In this document: one piece after another, positions 33,739-43,048 of the stretch | Numbering within the stretch: the first letter of the stretch is position 1 | Layout: every line of letters begins with the position of its first letter | Assembly: GCA_002452215.1 (NCBI GenBank) | Contig: DKCO01000027.1 | Coordinates: forward strand, 103,909-167,908 | From: Spirochaetales bacterium UBA6872 | GTDB lineage: Bacteria; Spirochaetota; Spirochaetia; Sphaerochaetales; Sphaerochaetaceae | Direction of reading: 5' to 3' | Length of the DNA: 64,000 nucleotides | The notes under the pieces: model-generated | Databases searched by the model: none | The model's input: the letters and a program-made list of their open reading frames with translations, nothing else | Told to the model about the DNA's origin: nothing | Translations under genes and position numbers: made by a program

Positions 33739-34339
33739 CAGTCATGCACATAAAGGTGATATAAGTTTCCAAAATGGTTTGGTATGCACAAGTTCACCGG
33801 ATGAAGCCCCTTTAGGATTTAGATTCAAATCAATTGGATTGCTGCCAGTAAGCAAAAATGAAGAGATCGATAGACTCGAAGAATATGCAAAAGAGGGATA
33901 CCACATAGGTGAAATCGGGCTCGATAAACGCTACCCTGACATAGACAAGCAAATCTTTCTCTTTTCTCGGGCTTTGATGATAGCAAAGAAATACAATAGA
34001 TTTGTTTCAATTCATATCGTTGGATACCAAGAACTAGCTTATGATTTGATAAAGGAATCACAAGTTGACAACTTTTTGATCCATGGATACACAGGCTCAA
34101 AGGAGATGGCAGAGCGTTTTAGCTCAATTGGAGGCTTGATTTCAATCAACGAGAAGGCAAAGAAGACAAAGAATTTCGAATCACTGCTATCTCTTCCTTT
34201 TATAACAGAGACAGATATGCCAATGTCAGCAGAGGAAAACAAAAAACTATCAGATTGGAATTTGTATTTATCTAAAATCCTCGACAGGGACGTTGCTCAT
34301 GAAAGTGAAGAAAGAATAATGGAGCGGCTAAATGGCTAA
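33731..34339 (+). CDS. Short TatD-family metal-dependent hydrolase
   Basis: A 202-residue protein. TatD enzymes are metal-dependent DNases or related hydrolases, usually about 255-265 residues long. The metal-site pieces are present: FDSHAH at residues 2-7, GEIGLD near 56-61, IHIVG near 95, IHGYTG near 118 and TETDMP near 160. The missing length is mainly in the loops after the first strands. It is probably active, but the substrate cannot be told. It starts inside the MATE gene and its end overlaps tcdA, so the three genes are one unit. Confidence 0.78.
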   Translation: MFDSHAHKGDISFQNGLVCTSSPDEAPLGFRFKSIGLLPVSKNEEIDRLEEYAKEGYHIGEIGLDKRYPDIDKQIFLFSRALMIAKKYNRFVSIHIVGYQELAYDLIKESQVDNFLIHGYTGSKEMAERFSSIGGLISINEKAKKTKNFESLLSLPFITETDMPMSAEENKKLSDWNLYLSKILDRDVAHESEERIMERLNG

Positions 34340-35093
34340 AGAACAATTCTTGAGACTATCAAGGCTAATAGGTGAAGAGAATGTCGATTTACTCTCACAT
34401 AAGTGCGTATCTTGTGTCGGAGTTGGAGCTGTAGGAGGTTTTGCTATAGAGGCATTGGCACGCTCTGGAGTCGGAAAGATAAAGATATTCGACTTCGACC
34501 GAGTTGCTGAAACCAATATCAATAGGCAGATAATAGCACTGCATTCAACAATTGGGATGCTGAAGACAGATGTCATGAAGAAAAGACTTATTGATATAAA
34601 TCCAGATATAGTTGTTGAGGACTATCCTTTCTTCATATCTGATGAAAACCATGATATTGTTTTCAATGGCTCGGACCTTGTAATTGATTGCATTGACTCA
34701 TTGAAGCCAAAGATCTCTCTTCTTTCTGATGCTTATAACAGAAACATTCCTATTATTTCATCAATGGGAGCAGCTCTAAGGAGAGATCCTACCCTAGTGC
34801 GATATGGGGATATCATGGACAGCTGGGGTTGCCCACTAGCAAGGCAAGTAAGATATGGGCTGAGGAAAAATGGAGTCAAACATGGAATAAAATGTGTATT
34901 CTCTCCAGAGAAAGTCGACTTTTCGTATGTCGATCCGGAGCATGATGACAAAGCAGAAAGAATATTCAACACGAACAAGAAAAGAGCTGTCCTTGGGTCA
35001 CTTCCAACTATTACAGCAATATTCGGAGAATATATGGCTCATCTTGCACTTAACACGCTTCTTGGCAATATCCTAGTTGGCAAAGAAAGCTAG
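34332..35093 (+). CDS. tcdA: tRNA threonylcarbamoyladenosine dehydratase
   Basis: A 253-residue member of the E1/ThiF superfamily. TcdA uses ATP to cyclise t6A at position 37 of tRNA to ct6A. The nucleotide loop GVGAVGGFAIEALARSGVG is near residues 31-49, followed by DFDRVAETNINRQ near 57-69 and DCIDSLKPK near 121. The SSMGAALRRDPT segment near 145 fits the TcdA/CsdL branch rather than MoeB or ThiF, which have zinc Cys pairs not seen here. Overlaps the TatD-like gene by 8 bp, and by 4 bp the convergent gene downstream. Confidence 0.88.
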   Translation: MAKEQFLRLSRLIGEENVDLLSHKCVSCVGVGAVGGFAIEALARSGVGKIKIFDFDRVAETNINRQIIALHSTIGMLKTDVMKKRLIDINPDIVVEDYPFFISDENHDIVFNGSDLVIDCIDSLKPKISLLSDAYNRNIPIISSMGAALRRDPTLVRYGDIMDSWGCPLARQVRYGLRKNGVKHGIKCVFSPEKVDFSYVDPEHDDKAERIFNTNKKRAVLGSLPTITAIFGEYMAHLALNTLLGNILVGKES

Positions 35094-35416
35094 CAAATCA
35101 CCATTCCCTCTGCCCTTGCATCGATACCACTAGCAATAGCTTGGTCAATTTGGACAGTCAATATGTAATGGGATCTTTTGTTGTTATTCTCTAATATCAC
35201 AAGATCAAGTTTTGCATCTTTCAAGGTAGATTTCAAACCTGTTGTGAACATCTCCCATTTTCCATTGCATAGCAAACAAACTGTATTATCTCTCTCATCC
35301 CCCATCCTATATAACAAATCTGTGATTATATCAAATGAGAAGTATGTCTTGCCGTTTCTCTCTTCAACCTTCAACTTCCCTTTTTTTGTACCTGCTTGTT
35401 TAAATTCAAATTCCAT
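35090..35416 (-). CDS. Small conserved-looking protein, unknown
   Basis: A 108-residue soluble protein, beta-rich (strands YFSFDIITDLLYRM, TVCLLCNGKWEMF, LDLVILE, HYILTVQID). It has one CLLC pair near residue 48. No signal peptide. I do not recognise the family. Its stop codon overlaps that of tcdA by 4 bp on the opposite strand, and only a weak ribosome site precedes the ATG. The frame is open throughout and its composition is like that of its neighbours, so I think it is a real gene. Confidence 0.6.
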   Translation of the reverse strand: MEFEFKQAGTKKGKLKVEERNGKTYFSFDIITDLLYRMGDERDNTVCLLCNGKWEMFTTGLKSTLKDAKLDLVILENNNKRSHYILTVQIDQAIASGIDARAEGMVIC

Positions 35417-35500
35417 AAGAGTGAGTATACATCATCATAAAAAAATAAAAAATCAAGCATTTTTGATAGTTATTGGCATTAGATAGTAGGAGGATTATTA

Positions 35501-36535
35501 ATGAAAAAACAAATAATCATTTTATTCATGCTCGCAATCAGCGCGCTTATTGTCATTTCTTGCGAAAGTGAAAGCCCAACAACTGGCTCACTCAGACTGT
35601 ATTTCGGAGACTCCTCAAAAAGGCTTCTAGCTCCAGAAAGCACTTACACAGAGGATCTTGATTACTATGATTTGCAACTTACAATGCCAGATGGCAAGCT
35701 TTACAAAGCAAGCAATATAAAAGAAAACTCAATAACCCTGAATACTCTTCCGCTTGGAGACTATCAATTGATTGTCTTTGGATATAAGAAAGGAGTGGAA
35801 GACTACAGAGCAAAAGGTATTGCAAAATTCAGGTTGTATGCAAATGACAATTCAGTGACAGTTCCTCTTGTCTTCAATGGCAATGGCACATTTGAGATAA
35901 CACTCAAATATGATACAACCAAATTGGATGAATATGATGGCACAATCAAGATAGATCAAAAAATCTATGATAGTGAATTCAATGAAATGGAATTTAAGAT
36001 TTCAGAAGCAAAAAATAACATAGGCGAAATTAAATTTACGTACAAGCAAATTCCTTCCGGAACTTATACATATAAGGCTTTGCTTAAAGAAGGCAATAAT
36101 ATCATTTCGACTGTTATCGATACATTGATAGTCTCTCAAGATAAGACAACTGCGGGGGAACTCACATTCGATATAGCATCAAACGTAAGCACTGTCCAAG
36201 CCAATATAATACCTATCGACAATTCTTGTACTATTGAAGGCGAAATAAAAAAGGTAACAGAGACAAATGACTCAATCACATACAGTACAAACATCAAATC
36301 GAAGCCTGTATACATCAAAAATGGCGACTTGAGGACAACTTGGTTCGTAAATGGCCAAAAAAGAGAAGAAACAAAAGAGATTACTATCACAAGTAAAGAT
36401 ACAACCAATGGTCTTGTTTTTGTCTCAGCAATAATATCATCAAAAACAGATGGAATTATGGGTTCAGCATCAATTTTAGGAAATTTCAATAAAACTTTTG
36501 AAGATGCGAACCCATCGTTCAAATTATCTGAATAA
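35501..36535 (+). CDS. Lipoprotein with beta-sandwich-like repeats, unknown
   Basis: A 344-residue lipoprotein. Lipobox LIVISC near residue 20. After it, GSLRLYFGDSSKRLLAP and a run of predicted beta strands suggest several immunoglobulin-like or carboxypeptidase-regulatory-like domains (for example LPLGDYQLIVFGYKKG near 84 and IPSGTYTYKALLKEG near 185, two copies of the same turn pattern). Rich in Thr, Ser and Lys. The start has AGGAGG upstream. Likely anchored in the outer or inner membrane facing the periplasm or surface; no partner gene is visible. Confidence 0.78.
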   Translation: MKKQIIILFMLAISALIVISCESESPTTGSLRLYFGDSSKRLLAPESTYTEDLDYYDLQLTMPDGKLYKASNIKENSITLNTLPLGDYQLIVFGYKKGVEDYRAKGIAKFRLYANDNSVTVPLVFNGNGTFEITLKYDTTKLDEYDGTIKIDQKIYDSEFNEMEFKISEAKNNIGEIKFTYKQIPSGTYTYKALLKEGNNIISTVIDTLIVSQDKTTAGELTFDIASNVSTVQANIIPIDNSCTIEGEIKKVTETNDSITYSTNIKSKPVYIKNGDLRTTWFVNGQKREETKEITITSKDTTNGLVFVSAIISSKTDGIMGSASILGNFNKTFEDANPSFKLSE

Positions 36536-36551
36536 TCGAACCAATTAGCTT

Positions 36552-37100
36552 CTATTTGTAGTATATGTTTGCCTTTATCTTGTCAGATGTAGATTTGCCA
36601 ATAAGCACTTCAACGAGCTTAAGACCAAGATCAAAGGCAAACCCTGCAGCCTTTGCTGTTATGATACGACCATCTACAACTACTCCATCAGATGAAAAGA
36701 CAACGTCTGGCGAATATGATTCACAACCAGGAAAGCATGTTGCTTTCTTTCCTTTCAAGAGCCCCAAAGGCCCAAAAACAAGCGCAGGAGATGCACAAAT
36801 AGCAGATATTACCTTACCTTCATTATAGGCTTTTACCAATATCTCATTGACAGCCCAAGATTGCGCAAGATTCAAAGCGCCTGGCATTCCACCTGGGCAG
36901 AAGAAAGCATCAAATTGCTTGTAATCAATAGAATCCAAAGAACTATCGCATTTGATCTTTATACCATGTGTAGAAGAAATCAAATCGCCTTCCACTCCAG
37001 CCAAAACAACATCAATATTAGCTCTCTTAAGAACATCAATCGTACAAATTGCCTCAGCCTCTTCAAATCCATTTGCAATAAAAACCAAGACTCTCTTCAT
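36552..37100 (-). CDS. DJ-1/PfpI family protein
   Basis: A 182-residue protein of the DJ-1/ThiJ group, which includes deglycases, chaperones and glyoxalases. The family features are FIANGFEEAEA (acidic residue, near 8-18), CPGGMPGALNL near 68 and the Cys elbow SAICASPALV near 98-107, with the reactive Cys next to Ala and Ser. It resembles YajL. Its ATG overlaps the stop of the DAHP synthase gene by 4 bp, so both are translated together, though no metabolic link is evident. Confidence 0.88.
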   Translation of the reverse strand: MKRVLVFIANGFEEAEAICTIDVLKRANIDVVLAGVEGDLISSTHGIKIKCDSSLDSIDYKQFDAFFCPGGMPGALNLAQSWAVNEILVKAYNEGKVISAICASPALVFGPLGLLKGKKATCFPGCESYSPDVVFSSDGVVVDGRIITAKAAGFAFDLGLKLVEVLIGKSTSDKIKANIYYK

Positions 37101-38185
37101 AGAATATCGATCCCTCCCCTTTTTTTCGCATCTCTTAAAAGCTTTGCGCCATTTGAGATTATTCTCTCTGTTTCATCCCAACCTATACAAGCGTCTGTCA
37201 CAGAAACACCATAACGAAGACTTTTCAAATCATTACCTATCTTCTGATTTCCTTCAAACAAGTTAGACTCAAGCATAAATCCCCTTATGTTCTTGTCTCC
37301 CCATATATATTGATCCAGAACACTTCGAAGAACTCTCTTCTGTCTTGTATAGTCCTTTGCGGAATTTGAGTGGCTGCAATCAACCACTATAGCAGGATTA
37401 AGAGATAGTTCCTTCATTCGTTTTGCCGCATTTTCGATAAATTCCTCATAGTAATTTGGGCCATGCACACCTCCTCTTAAAATCAAATGGGTACAATCGT
37501 TTCCACAGGATCTGAATATAGCGCTTGTTCCATCCCTTCTGATACCTATGAAGCTTGCTGGCTTTGATGCGAATTTTGCAGCATTAACAGCGGCATCGAT
37601 TTCACCTGAAGTTGAATTCTTGAATCCAACAGCAACAGATAGCCCAGATGCAAGTGATCTATGGGTCTGGCTTTCGGATGTCCTAGCTCCGATGCTTGAC
37701 CAAGACATAATCTCATCTGTGTATTGCGGAACAATCGGATCAAGGACTTCGCAACCAACTGGAAGACCTATTCGTGTTATATCAAGCAAAAGCTTTCTTG
37801 CTATTTCCAAGCCTTTCTCGATGTTATACGTTTCATCCATATCTGGATCAAGGATAAGCCCTTTCCAGCCAAGAGTCGTACGAGGTTTTTCAAAATAGGT
37901 CCTCATAACAATAAAGAATTGATCAGAGACCTCATCTGAAAGTTTCTTTAGCCTCTTTGCATATTCTATTGCTGCTTTTGGATCATGAATTGAGCATGGG
38001 CCTACTATTGCTAGCAATCTATCATCATCGCCTTTGATAATAGAATTGACGCTATTACGATATTTGCATATTGATTTTCTATCATCTTCTGTAAGGGGGT
38101 ACATCAAAGCAATTTCCCGCGGAGTCTTCAGGTCTTCGATTGCTTGAATCCTAACATCTTGTGTTAATTCATTTACCTTTTTCAT
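37097..38185 (-). CDS. 3-deoxy-7-phosphoheptulonate synthase (DAHP synthase, class I)
   Basis: A 362-residue enzyme that joins phosphoenolpyruvate and erythrose 4-phosphate, the first step to aromatic amino acids. It is of the AroF/AroG/AroH type: LLAIVGPCSIHDPKAAIEYA near residues 56-75, VMRTYFEKPRTTLGWKGL near 97-114, and VDCSHSNSAKD near 268. The N-terminal segment (first 25 residues), which carries the feedback site in enteric enzymes, is present, but which amino acid inhibits it cannot be read. No clear ribosome site. No other shikimate gene is nearby. Confidence 0.93.
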   Translation of the reverse strand: MKKVNELTQDVRIQAIEDLKTPREIALMYPLTEDDRKSICKYRNSVNSIIKGDDDRLLAIVGPCSIHDPKAAIEYAKRLKKLSDEVSDQFFIVMRTYFEKPRTTLGWKGLILDPDMDETYNIEKGLEIARKLLLDITRIGLPVGCEVLDPIVPQYTDEIMSWSSIGARTSESQTHRSLASGLSVAVGFKNSTSGEIDAAVNAAKFASKPASFIGIRRDGTSAIFRSCGNDCTHLILRGGVHGPNYYEEFIENAAKRMKELSLNPAIVVDCSHSNSAKDYTRQKRVLRSVLDQYIWGDKNIRGFMLESNLFEGNQKIGNDLKSLRYGVSVTDACIGWDETERIISNGAKLLRDAKKRGGIDIL

Positions 38186-38197
38186 ATGATGATTCTA

Positions 38198-38227
38198 CAA
38201 AAAAGAGGCGCTTTTAAACACCTCTTT
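38198..38227 (-). terminator. Intrinsic terminator of the acyl-CoA ligase gene
   Basis: Minus-strand hairpin with AAAAGAGG (38220-38227 read in reverse) and CCTCTTTT (38200-38207) arms, then a T run. It lies between the acyl-CoA ligase stop and the DAHP synthase start and may act in both directions. Confidence 0.7.
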
Positions 38228-38241
38228 TCCTCTTAGCTTTA

Positions 38242-40278
38242 TTATATCAAGGCTTTTTCTCTACGATATTGCCTTCTTGCCTCTCTTTTGTCCTCTTTCA
38301 TTTTCTTCCTGAGTTCGCTTTTTTTGAGTTTTCTCTCCTCTTTTGAAAGTTCTTTTAACTCTGTCTTGTATGAGTTCGAGATCTTTCGCTTATTGCTTTC
38401 GAATTCTTTCTTCAATGCTCTTAGCTTGTTCTTCATTGCAACTTTGTCAGCCTTCAATGCTCCCTTTTTGTTGCAACTTATCTCTTTGTTTTTTTCTGTT
38501 GCTTTGGCATTCTCTTTGCCTTTGTTCGAGTACATGAAACGCTTAATCTTCTGAGTTGGGGTCCTTTCGAATTCTTCTTCTTGGAGCTCAACATCATCAA
38601 GTTTTGAAAATGACGAGAGTTGCGAATTCACATCCCTTCTAATCGACATCAAGTACTTTTTAGCTTCCAAAGCAACCTCATGCATATCAAGGTTCATTTT
38701 ATTGGCAAAGGCCTTCAAATCAAGCTTAATCAAGGCCAAAAGCCCACCATCAGATGGAACGACAAGAGATTCTTGGACAAAGTTCATATTGTTGATTAAA
38801 GATTCAATCGACTCTGGATATATATTCTCACCTGCAGGTCCCAGAATCATAGTCTTGACTCTACCCTTGATTGCAAGCCTGTTGTAAAAATCAATCTCAC
38901 CAAGATCTCCGGTTTTGAAATAACCATCCGGCGTAAATGCTTCTTTGTTCAACTCTGGATTGTTATAGTAACCAGACATGACATTAAGGCCTTTGACAGC
39001 TATCTCGCCTATTCCATCTTGATTTCTGTTCAAGAGTATTACATCATCATCGGCAACAATTTTTCCTATCCAACCTGGCTTTTGGTCAGAGTACTTGGAG
39101 GCACATCCTGCAATCAATGGAGATGTTTCTGTCAAGCCATAGCCAATTGCATATGGGAAATGCGCAAGATGCAAAAACTTCTCAACCTCTGAATCCAATG
39201 CGGCACCGCCTATTCCAAAGAACTTCAATCTATGGCCAAATGTTGCAACAAGCTTTTTGCCCATTGCTCGATAGACGTACCACTTCAAAGGCGATTTCAG
39301 CAGTTTTTTGATCTTTTTGTTTTCACTTAACACTGGAAGAATCGCTGACTTGTAAACTTTTTCAATCAAGAGCGGAACTGTCAACATTATTTGAGGCCGT
39401 ACATCTTGCAATGCCGGCAATAAAATTGACACGGCTGGTGGTTTTCCAAGAAAAGTTATATGGCAACCACGCATCATAGTAAGAACCTGTCCGATTGTAA
39501 ATTCATAGACATGGCTCATAGGAAGAATTGAAAGCACATTATAGCCTGGTTTTATCTTCACATAAACATCAGATGCCAAATCAGCACATCTTAAAATATT
39601 GATATGCGTCAACAAAACGCCCTTGGACGAACCCGTTGTTCCAGATGTATAGATCAATGAAACAGGATCTGTTTCTTCGGGCTTTCTCTTTGCCAACTCA
39701 TCCATCTTATATTTGCTGCTTGTCATTGAAAAGCCAGGTGAAGATGCAAAATCCAAAGCATTTTCTCTAGGGATATGCAACAAATCCTCCATTCTGAAGA
39801 GATCTATGTCATGGTCAGTGATAAAGCTCTTTATCTTCGAAAATGATTTTTGGTTAACACAAGCGCCTTTCAAATTACAATCGGAAAAGATTGTATTGGC
39901 CTCATTTTGCGAAAAATCAGGTAGTATAGGAACAGCAACGCAGCCAATATAAGCAATTGCAAGATACATGACCATCCAATTTGGGCAACTTTCCGAGAAA
40001 ATAGCAATCTTATCACCATGATTGTACCCAAGTTTCATTAAGTATGATGCAATGCTTCTCGCTCTTTGCACAAGTTGTGAATATGTCATATCGCTTGTAT
40101 CATCGCGAAAAACAGAATATACAATCCTATTAGGATATCTGGATGCTATTGCCTCTGCAAAATCAACGAATGTATAGCCTAGCAAGGATTTCATTTGCAA
40201 CCCATCTGGCCTAAGCGCCTTCTTGCATCTCTTGAATGTTATTTTCTCATTGATATGTTTCTTCTCTTTTTTATTCAT
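38242..40278 (-). CDS. Long-chain acyl-CoA ligase with Lys-rich C-terminal tail
   Basis: A 678-residue AMP-forming ligase that activates fatty acids (long-chain type, by similarity of motifs). The ATP loop SLIYTSGTTGSSKGVLL is near residue 197, GYGLTETSP near 355-363 and YFKTGDLGEI near 440. The last 90 or so residues are not part of the enzyme fold: they are strongly basic with a Lys/Arg/Glu heptad pattern and would form a long charged helix. I start at the ATG at 40278 (MNKKEKKH), with GGAGG 8 nt upstream. It overlaps the metallo-hydrolase gene by 8 bp. A second ligase is at 62 kb. Confidence 0.9.
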   Translation of the reverse strand: MNKKEKKHINEKITFKRCKKALRPDGLQMKSLLGYTFVDFAEAIASRYPNRIVYSVFRDDTSDMTYSQLVQRARSIASYLMKLGYNHGDKIAIFSESCPNWMVMYLAIAYIGCVAVPILPDFSQNEANTIFSDCNLKGACVNQKSFSKIKSFITDHDIDLFRMEDLLHIPRENALDFASSPGFSMTSSKYKMDELAKRKPEETDPVSLIYTSGTTGSSKGVLLTHINILRCADLASDVYVKIKPGYNVLSILPMSHVYEFTIGQVLTMMRGCHITFLGKPPAVSILLPALQDVRPQIMLTVPLLIEKVYKSAILPVLSENKKIKKLLKSPLKWYVYRAMGKKLVATFGHRLKFFGIGGAALDSEVEKFLHLAHFPYAIGYGLTETSPLIAGCASKYSDQKPGWIGKIVADDDVILLNRNQDGIGEIAVKGLNVMSGYYNNPELNKEAFTPDGYFKTGDLGEIDFYNRLAIKGRVKTMILGPAGENIYPESIESLINNMNFVQESLVVPSDGGLLALIKLDLKAFANKMNLDMHEVALEAKKYLMSIRRDVNSQLSSFSKLDDVELQEEEFERTPTQKIKRFMYSNKGKENAKATEKNKEISCNKKGALKADKVAMKNKLRALKKEFESNKRKISNSYKTELKELSKEERKLKKSELRKKMKEDKREARRQYRREKALI

Positions 40279-41044
40279 TGATGAAACCTCCAACCATCTC
40301 GCCTCTTGCAAGAACTTTCACAAAAACACCTGAAGGAATGTTTTTTCTCGCAAGAGACTCTACGATACTCACTTTGTTATTGTTTTCAGATAAGTGGATA
40401 AAGCAAACTTGATCGCCTTGCCTGCTTGTACGAGATGCAAAATCGATAGCATCTACATTAGACAAATGGCCATATGTTCCCCTTACTCTATCCTTCAGCC
40501 ATTTCGAATAAGGGCCGTTTTCCAGCATCTCTTCATCATAGTTCGCTTCGATGAATTTCAACTTTGAAGATCGAGCAAGAGAAAACGCCTCGTCTGGAAT
40601 AATGCCTGTATCAGTCATAAGAAACACGCTTGATTCTCCATGCTCTATGTAATAGCCGGAGGAACCAATCGAATCATGGTATGTATGAAAAGGCGTGATT
40701 GAGTATCCTCCTATATTAAGTTGCTCGCCATGATTGAAAGTTGAAAGCTTGTTTCTGTCAATCTTTTGTTTTTCAAGTTCGACCTTGCAATTATCAAAAC
40801 TTTCTTTTGACAAATAAACGGGAAGAGATGTCTTTCGAATAAAGACACCTACTCCCTTTGAATGGTCTGGATGCAAGTGTGTCAAAAACATAGCTTTTAT
40901 AGATTGCATTGGAATGCTATGTCTTTCAAATTCGTTGCTTAATTTTGTAAAGCTAACACCATCGTCTATAATCAAGCTCTCACCATTTTCATGGAAAATG
41001 TAGCAATTGCCACAGCTGCCAGTTGTCAATACTATATATTGCAT
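40271..41044 (-). CDS. Metallo-beta-lactamase fold hydrolase (YycJ/WalJ-like)
   Basis: A 257-residue cytoplasmic hydrolase. The metal motif THLHPDHSKG (HxHxDH) is near residues 53-62. Further ligands are His in FHTYHDS near 115, Asp in MTDTG near 143 and His in GHLSN near 192. It starts with the SCGNCYIF segment seen in YycJ-type proteins, proposed 5'-3' DNA exonucleases. The exact substrate is not shown here. It overlaps both neighbours on the same strand (ArsC-like upstream, ligase downstream), so the three are one operon. Confidence 0.85.
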   Translation of the reverse strand: MQYIVLTTGSCGNCYIFHENGESLIIDDGVSFTKLSNEFERHSIPMQSIKAMFLTHLHPDHSKGVGVFIRKTSLPVYLSKESFDNCKVELEKQKIDRNKLSTFNHGEQLNIGGYSITPFHTYHDSIGSSGYYIEHGESSVFLMTDTGIIPDEAFSLARSSKLKFIEANYDEEMLENGPYSKWLKDRVRGTYGHLSNVDAIDFASRTSRQGDQVCFIHLSENNNKVSIVESLARKNIPSGVFVKVLARGEMVGGFINE

Positions 41045-41376
41045 TTCAATAATTCCTTGACAAAATCCATATCAAATCCTACTCTCGCCTTGCTCTCTTT
41101 CCTTATAATTGGAATAGTCAGCATCTCTGGATGTGCAATAATCGCCTCCAATGGATCATACTCCATCCATTCATAGCCATGTTTGATATAGAATTTTGAT
41201 TTCTTGTTAATCAAATCGTTGGCATCATTAACGCTAGAAAGTATAGCCAGCCACTCTTTTTTTGAAAGGTCTCTTTTATCTAGATCCAAAAACTGGAACT
41301 CATATCCATGTTCTTTGAGATGCATTATCGCTTTCTTTGTCTCTCTATCGCTATTTCGTCCAATAATCTGTATCAT
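41032..41376 (-). CDS. ArsC/Spx-family protein lacking the catalytic cysteine
   Basis: A 114-residue thioredoxin-fold protein like ArsC and YffB. The start IQIIGRNSDRETKKAIMHL aligns with the family segment where a Cys-x-x-Cys or single Cys should lie (residues 7-12); here it reads RNSDRE, so the redox Cys is missing. The later family pieces NKKSKFYIKHG near residue 57 and PIIRKESKARVGFD near 89 are kept (the Pro before Ile is the usual cis-Pro). So it is probably not an arsenate reductase and may bind a partner instead. Overlaps the metallo-hydrolase gene by 13 bp. Confidence 0.75.
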   Translation of the reverse strand: MIQIIGRNSDRETKKAIMHLKEHGYEFQFLDLDKRDLSKKEWLAILSSVNDANDLINKKSKFYIKHGYEWMEYDPLEAIIAHPEMLTIPIIRKESKARVGFDMDFVKELLKCNI

Positions 41377-41603
41377 TTCTTTTCCATTTTAATAATCTGG
41401 AGTCTTATCAACAATATTGATTTTATACACTTTTGGCCTTAATACATCACAATCATTGACTAATTCATCCTATATTTCATGAAAAAAATTCATAGCGATA
41501 AATAACTAGATAGCAAATTGCTCATTTTTCTCGCTAATATTGACCTTGCAAATAGAAAGTGCAAAAATTCAATAAGCTGAGATGTAAACAAGGAGAATAG
41601 TAT

Positions 41604-42989
41604 ATGGAAGAGAGAATAAAGGGATTGCTTTCACGCACTCCATCAGATGAGACAGTATTTGCAAAAGGTTGGGTCAGAACAAAGAGAGACAGCAAGAATG
41701 TATGTTTTCTCGAAATCAATGATGGCTCCTGTCTAAAGGGATTGCAAGCTGTTATCGATAAGGGTTCTTTTCAAAATGATAATCTCCTTAACTCTATCTC
41801 AACAGGCGCAAGCGTTATCGCTGAAGGGAAAATCGTAGAAAGCCAAGGTGGCAACCAAAGTGTTGAACTTCTGGTTGAGAATCTAACTCTTGTTGGAGAG
41901 TGCCCATCGGACTATCCATTGCAAAAAAAGAGACATTCTATTGAATTCTTGAGAGACAATGCACATCTAAGACCAAGGACAAATCTTTTTGGAGCTATTG
42001 CACGAGTAAGAAACAACATGGCGTTTGCTATACACAAGTTCTTCCAGGAAAACGGCTTTCTCTATGTCAACACTCCTATAATCACAGCATCTGATTGCGA
42101 AGGGGCTGGCGAACAATTCCAAGTAACAACACTGGACCTTGAGAATATTCCTAAAACAAAGGATGGAAAAGTCGATTACTCAAAAGACTTCTTTGGCAAA
42201 ATGGCTAACCTTACAGTATCTGGACAGCTCGAGGGAGAGACATATGCAACAGCACTCTCCAACATATATACATTCGGGCCTACTTTCAGAGCAGAAGATT
42301 CAAATACGCCAAGACATCTTGCTGAATTTTGGATGGTAGAGCCTGAGATGGCTTTTTGCGATCTAGAGGGTGATATGGCTGTTGCCGAATCATTCTTGAA
42401 GTACATTTTCAAATATGTTCTTGACAACTGTGAGGAAGATATGGATTTCTTTGACAAGTTCGTTCTCAATGGTGTCAAGGAGACATTGAAGCTTGTAGTG
42501 GATTCACCTTTTGTTCATATGACTTACACAGATGCAATCAAAGAACTTGAGAAAAAGAATGACCAGTTTGAATTTCCTGTTCATTGGGGTTCAGACATTG
42601 CATCCGAGCATGAGAGATATCTTTCTGAAGTAATTGCAAAATGCCCAGTTATAGTGACTGACTATCCGAAGGAAATAAAAGCATTCTATATGAAACTGAA
42701 CCCTGATGGGAAAACTGTACGAGCTATGGATGTGCTTGCTCCAAGACTTGGAGAGATTATTGGAGGTTCTGAAAGAGAAGCAAGGCTCGATGTCCTTGAA
42801 AACAGGATGAAAGAGCTTAATCTCGATATTGAGAACTATTGGTGGTATCTAGACCTAAGAAAATATGGCTCTGTTCCACATTCAGGATTTGGACTCGGAT
42901 TCGAGAGAGCTGTAAGGTATGTTACTGGAGTTGCCAATATCAGAGACGTAATACCATTCCCAAGAGCTCCTAAGCTTTGTCAATTCTAA
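41604..42989 (+). CDS. asnS: Asparaginyl-tRNA synthetase
   Basis: A 461-residue class II synthetase that charges tRNA-Asn. An OB-fold anticodon domain occupies the first 110 residues. Class II motifs follow: motif 1 around RVRNNMAFAIHKFFQENGFLYVNTPI (near 133-158, quoted in part as FFQENGFLYVNTP), motif 2 in FRAEDSNTPRHLAEFWMVEPE (near 230), and motif 3 GFGLGFERAVRYVTG near residue 435. AAGGAG precedes the ATG. With asnA at 49 kb the cell can make Asn and charge it directly. A terminator follows. Confidence 0.96.
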   Translation: MEERIKGLLSRTPSDETVFAKGWVRTKRDSKNVCFLEINDGSCLKGLQAVIDKGSFQNDNLLNSISTGASVIAEGKIVESQGGNQSVELLVENLTLVGECPSDYPLQKKRHSIEFLRDNAHLRPRTNLFGAIARVRNNMAFAIHKFFQENGFLYVNTPIITASDCEGAGEQFQVTTLDLENIPKTKDGKVDYSKDFFGKMANLTVSGQLEGETYATALSNIYTFGPTFRAEDSNTPRHLAEFWMVEPEMAFCDLEGDMAVAESFLKYIFKYVLDNCEEDMDFFDKFVLNGVKETLKLVVDSPFVHMTYTDAIKELEKKNDQFEFPVHWGSDIASEHERYLSEVIAKCPVIVTDYPKEIKAFYMKLNPDGKTVRAMDVLAPRLGEIIGGSEREARLDVLENRMKELNLDIENYWWYLDLRKYGSVPHSGFGLGFERAVRYVTGVANIRDVIPFPRAPKLCQF

Positions 42990-43004
42990 GAAAGTCATTG
43001 AAGG

Positions 43005-43027
43005 CCAGCTTTTATAAGCTGGTTTTT
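43005..43027 (+). terminator. Intrinsic terminator of asnS
   Basis: A 7-bp stem (CCAGCTT and AAGCTGG) with a 4-nt loop and five T, just after the asnS stop. Confidence 0.85.
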
Positions 43028-43048
43028 CACTAACATATGTCTCTTTTA

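Noticed and set aside
41377..41603. T-box or other riboswitch before asnS
   Set aside because: No terminator hairpin and no T-box sequence in the 227-bp gap; only AT-rich sequence and a normal AAGGAG site.
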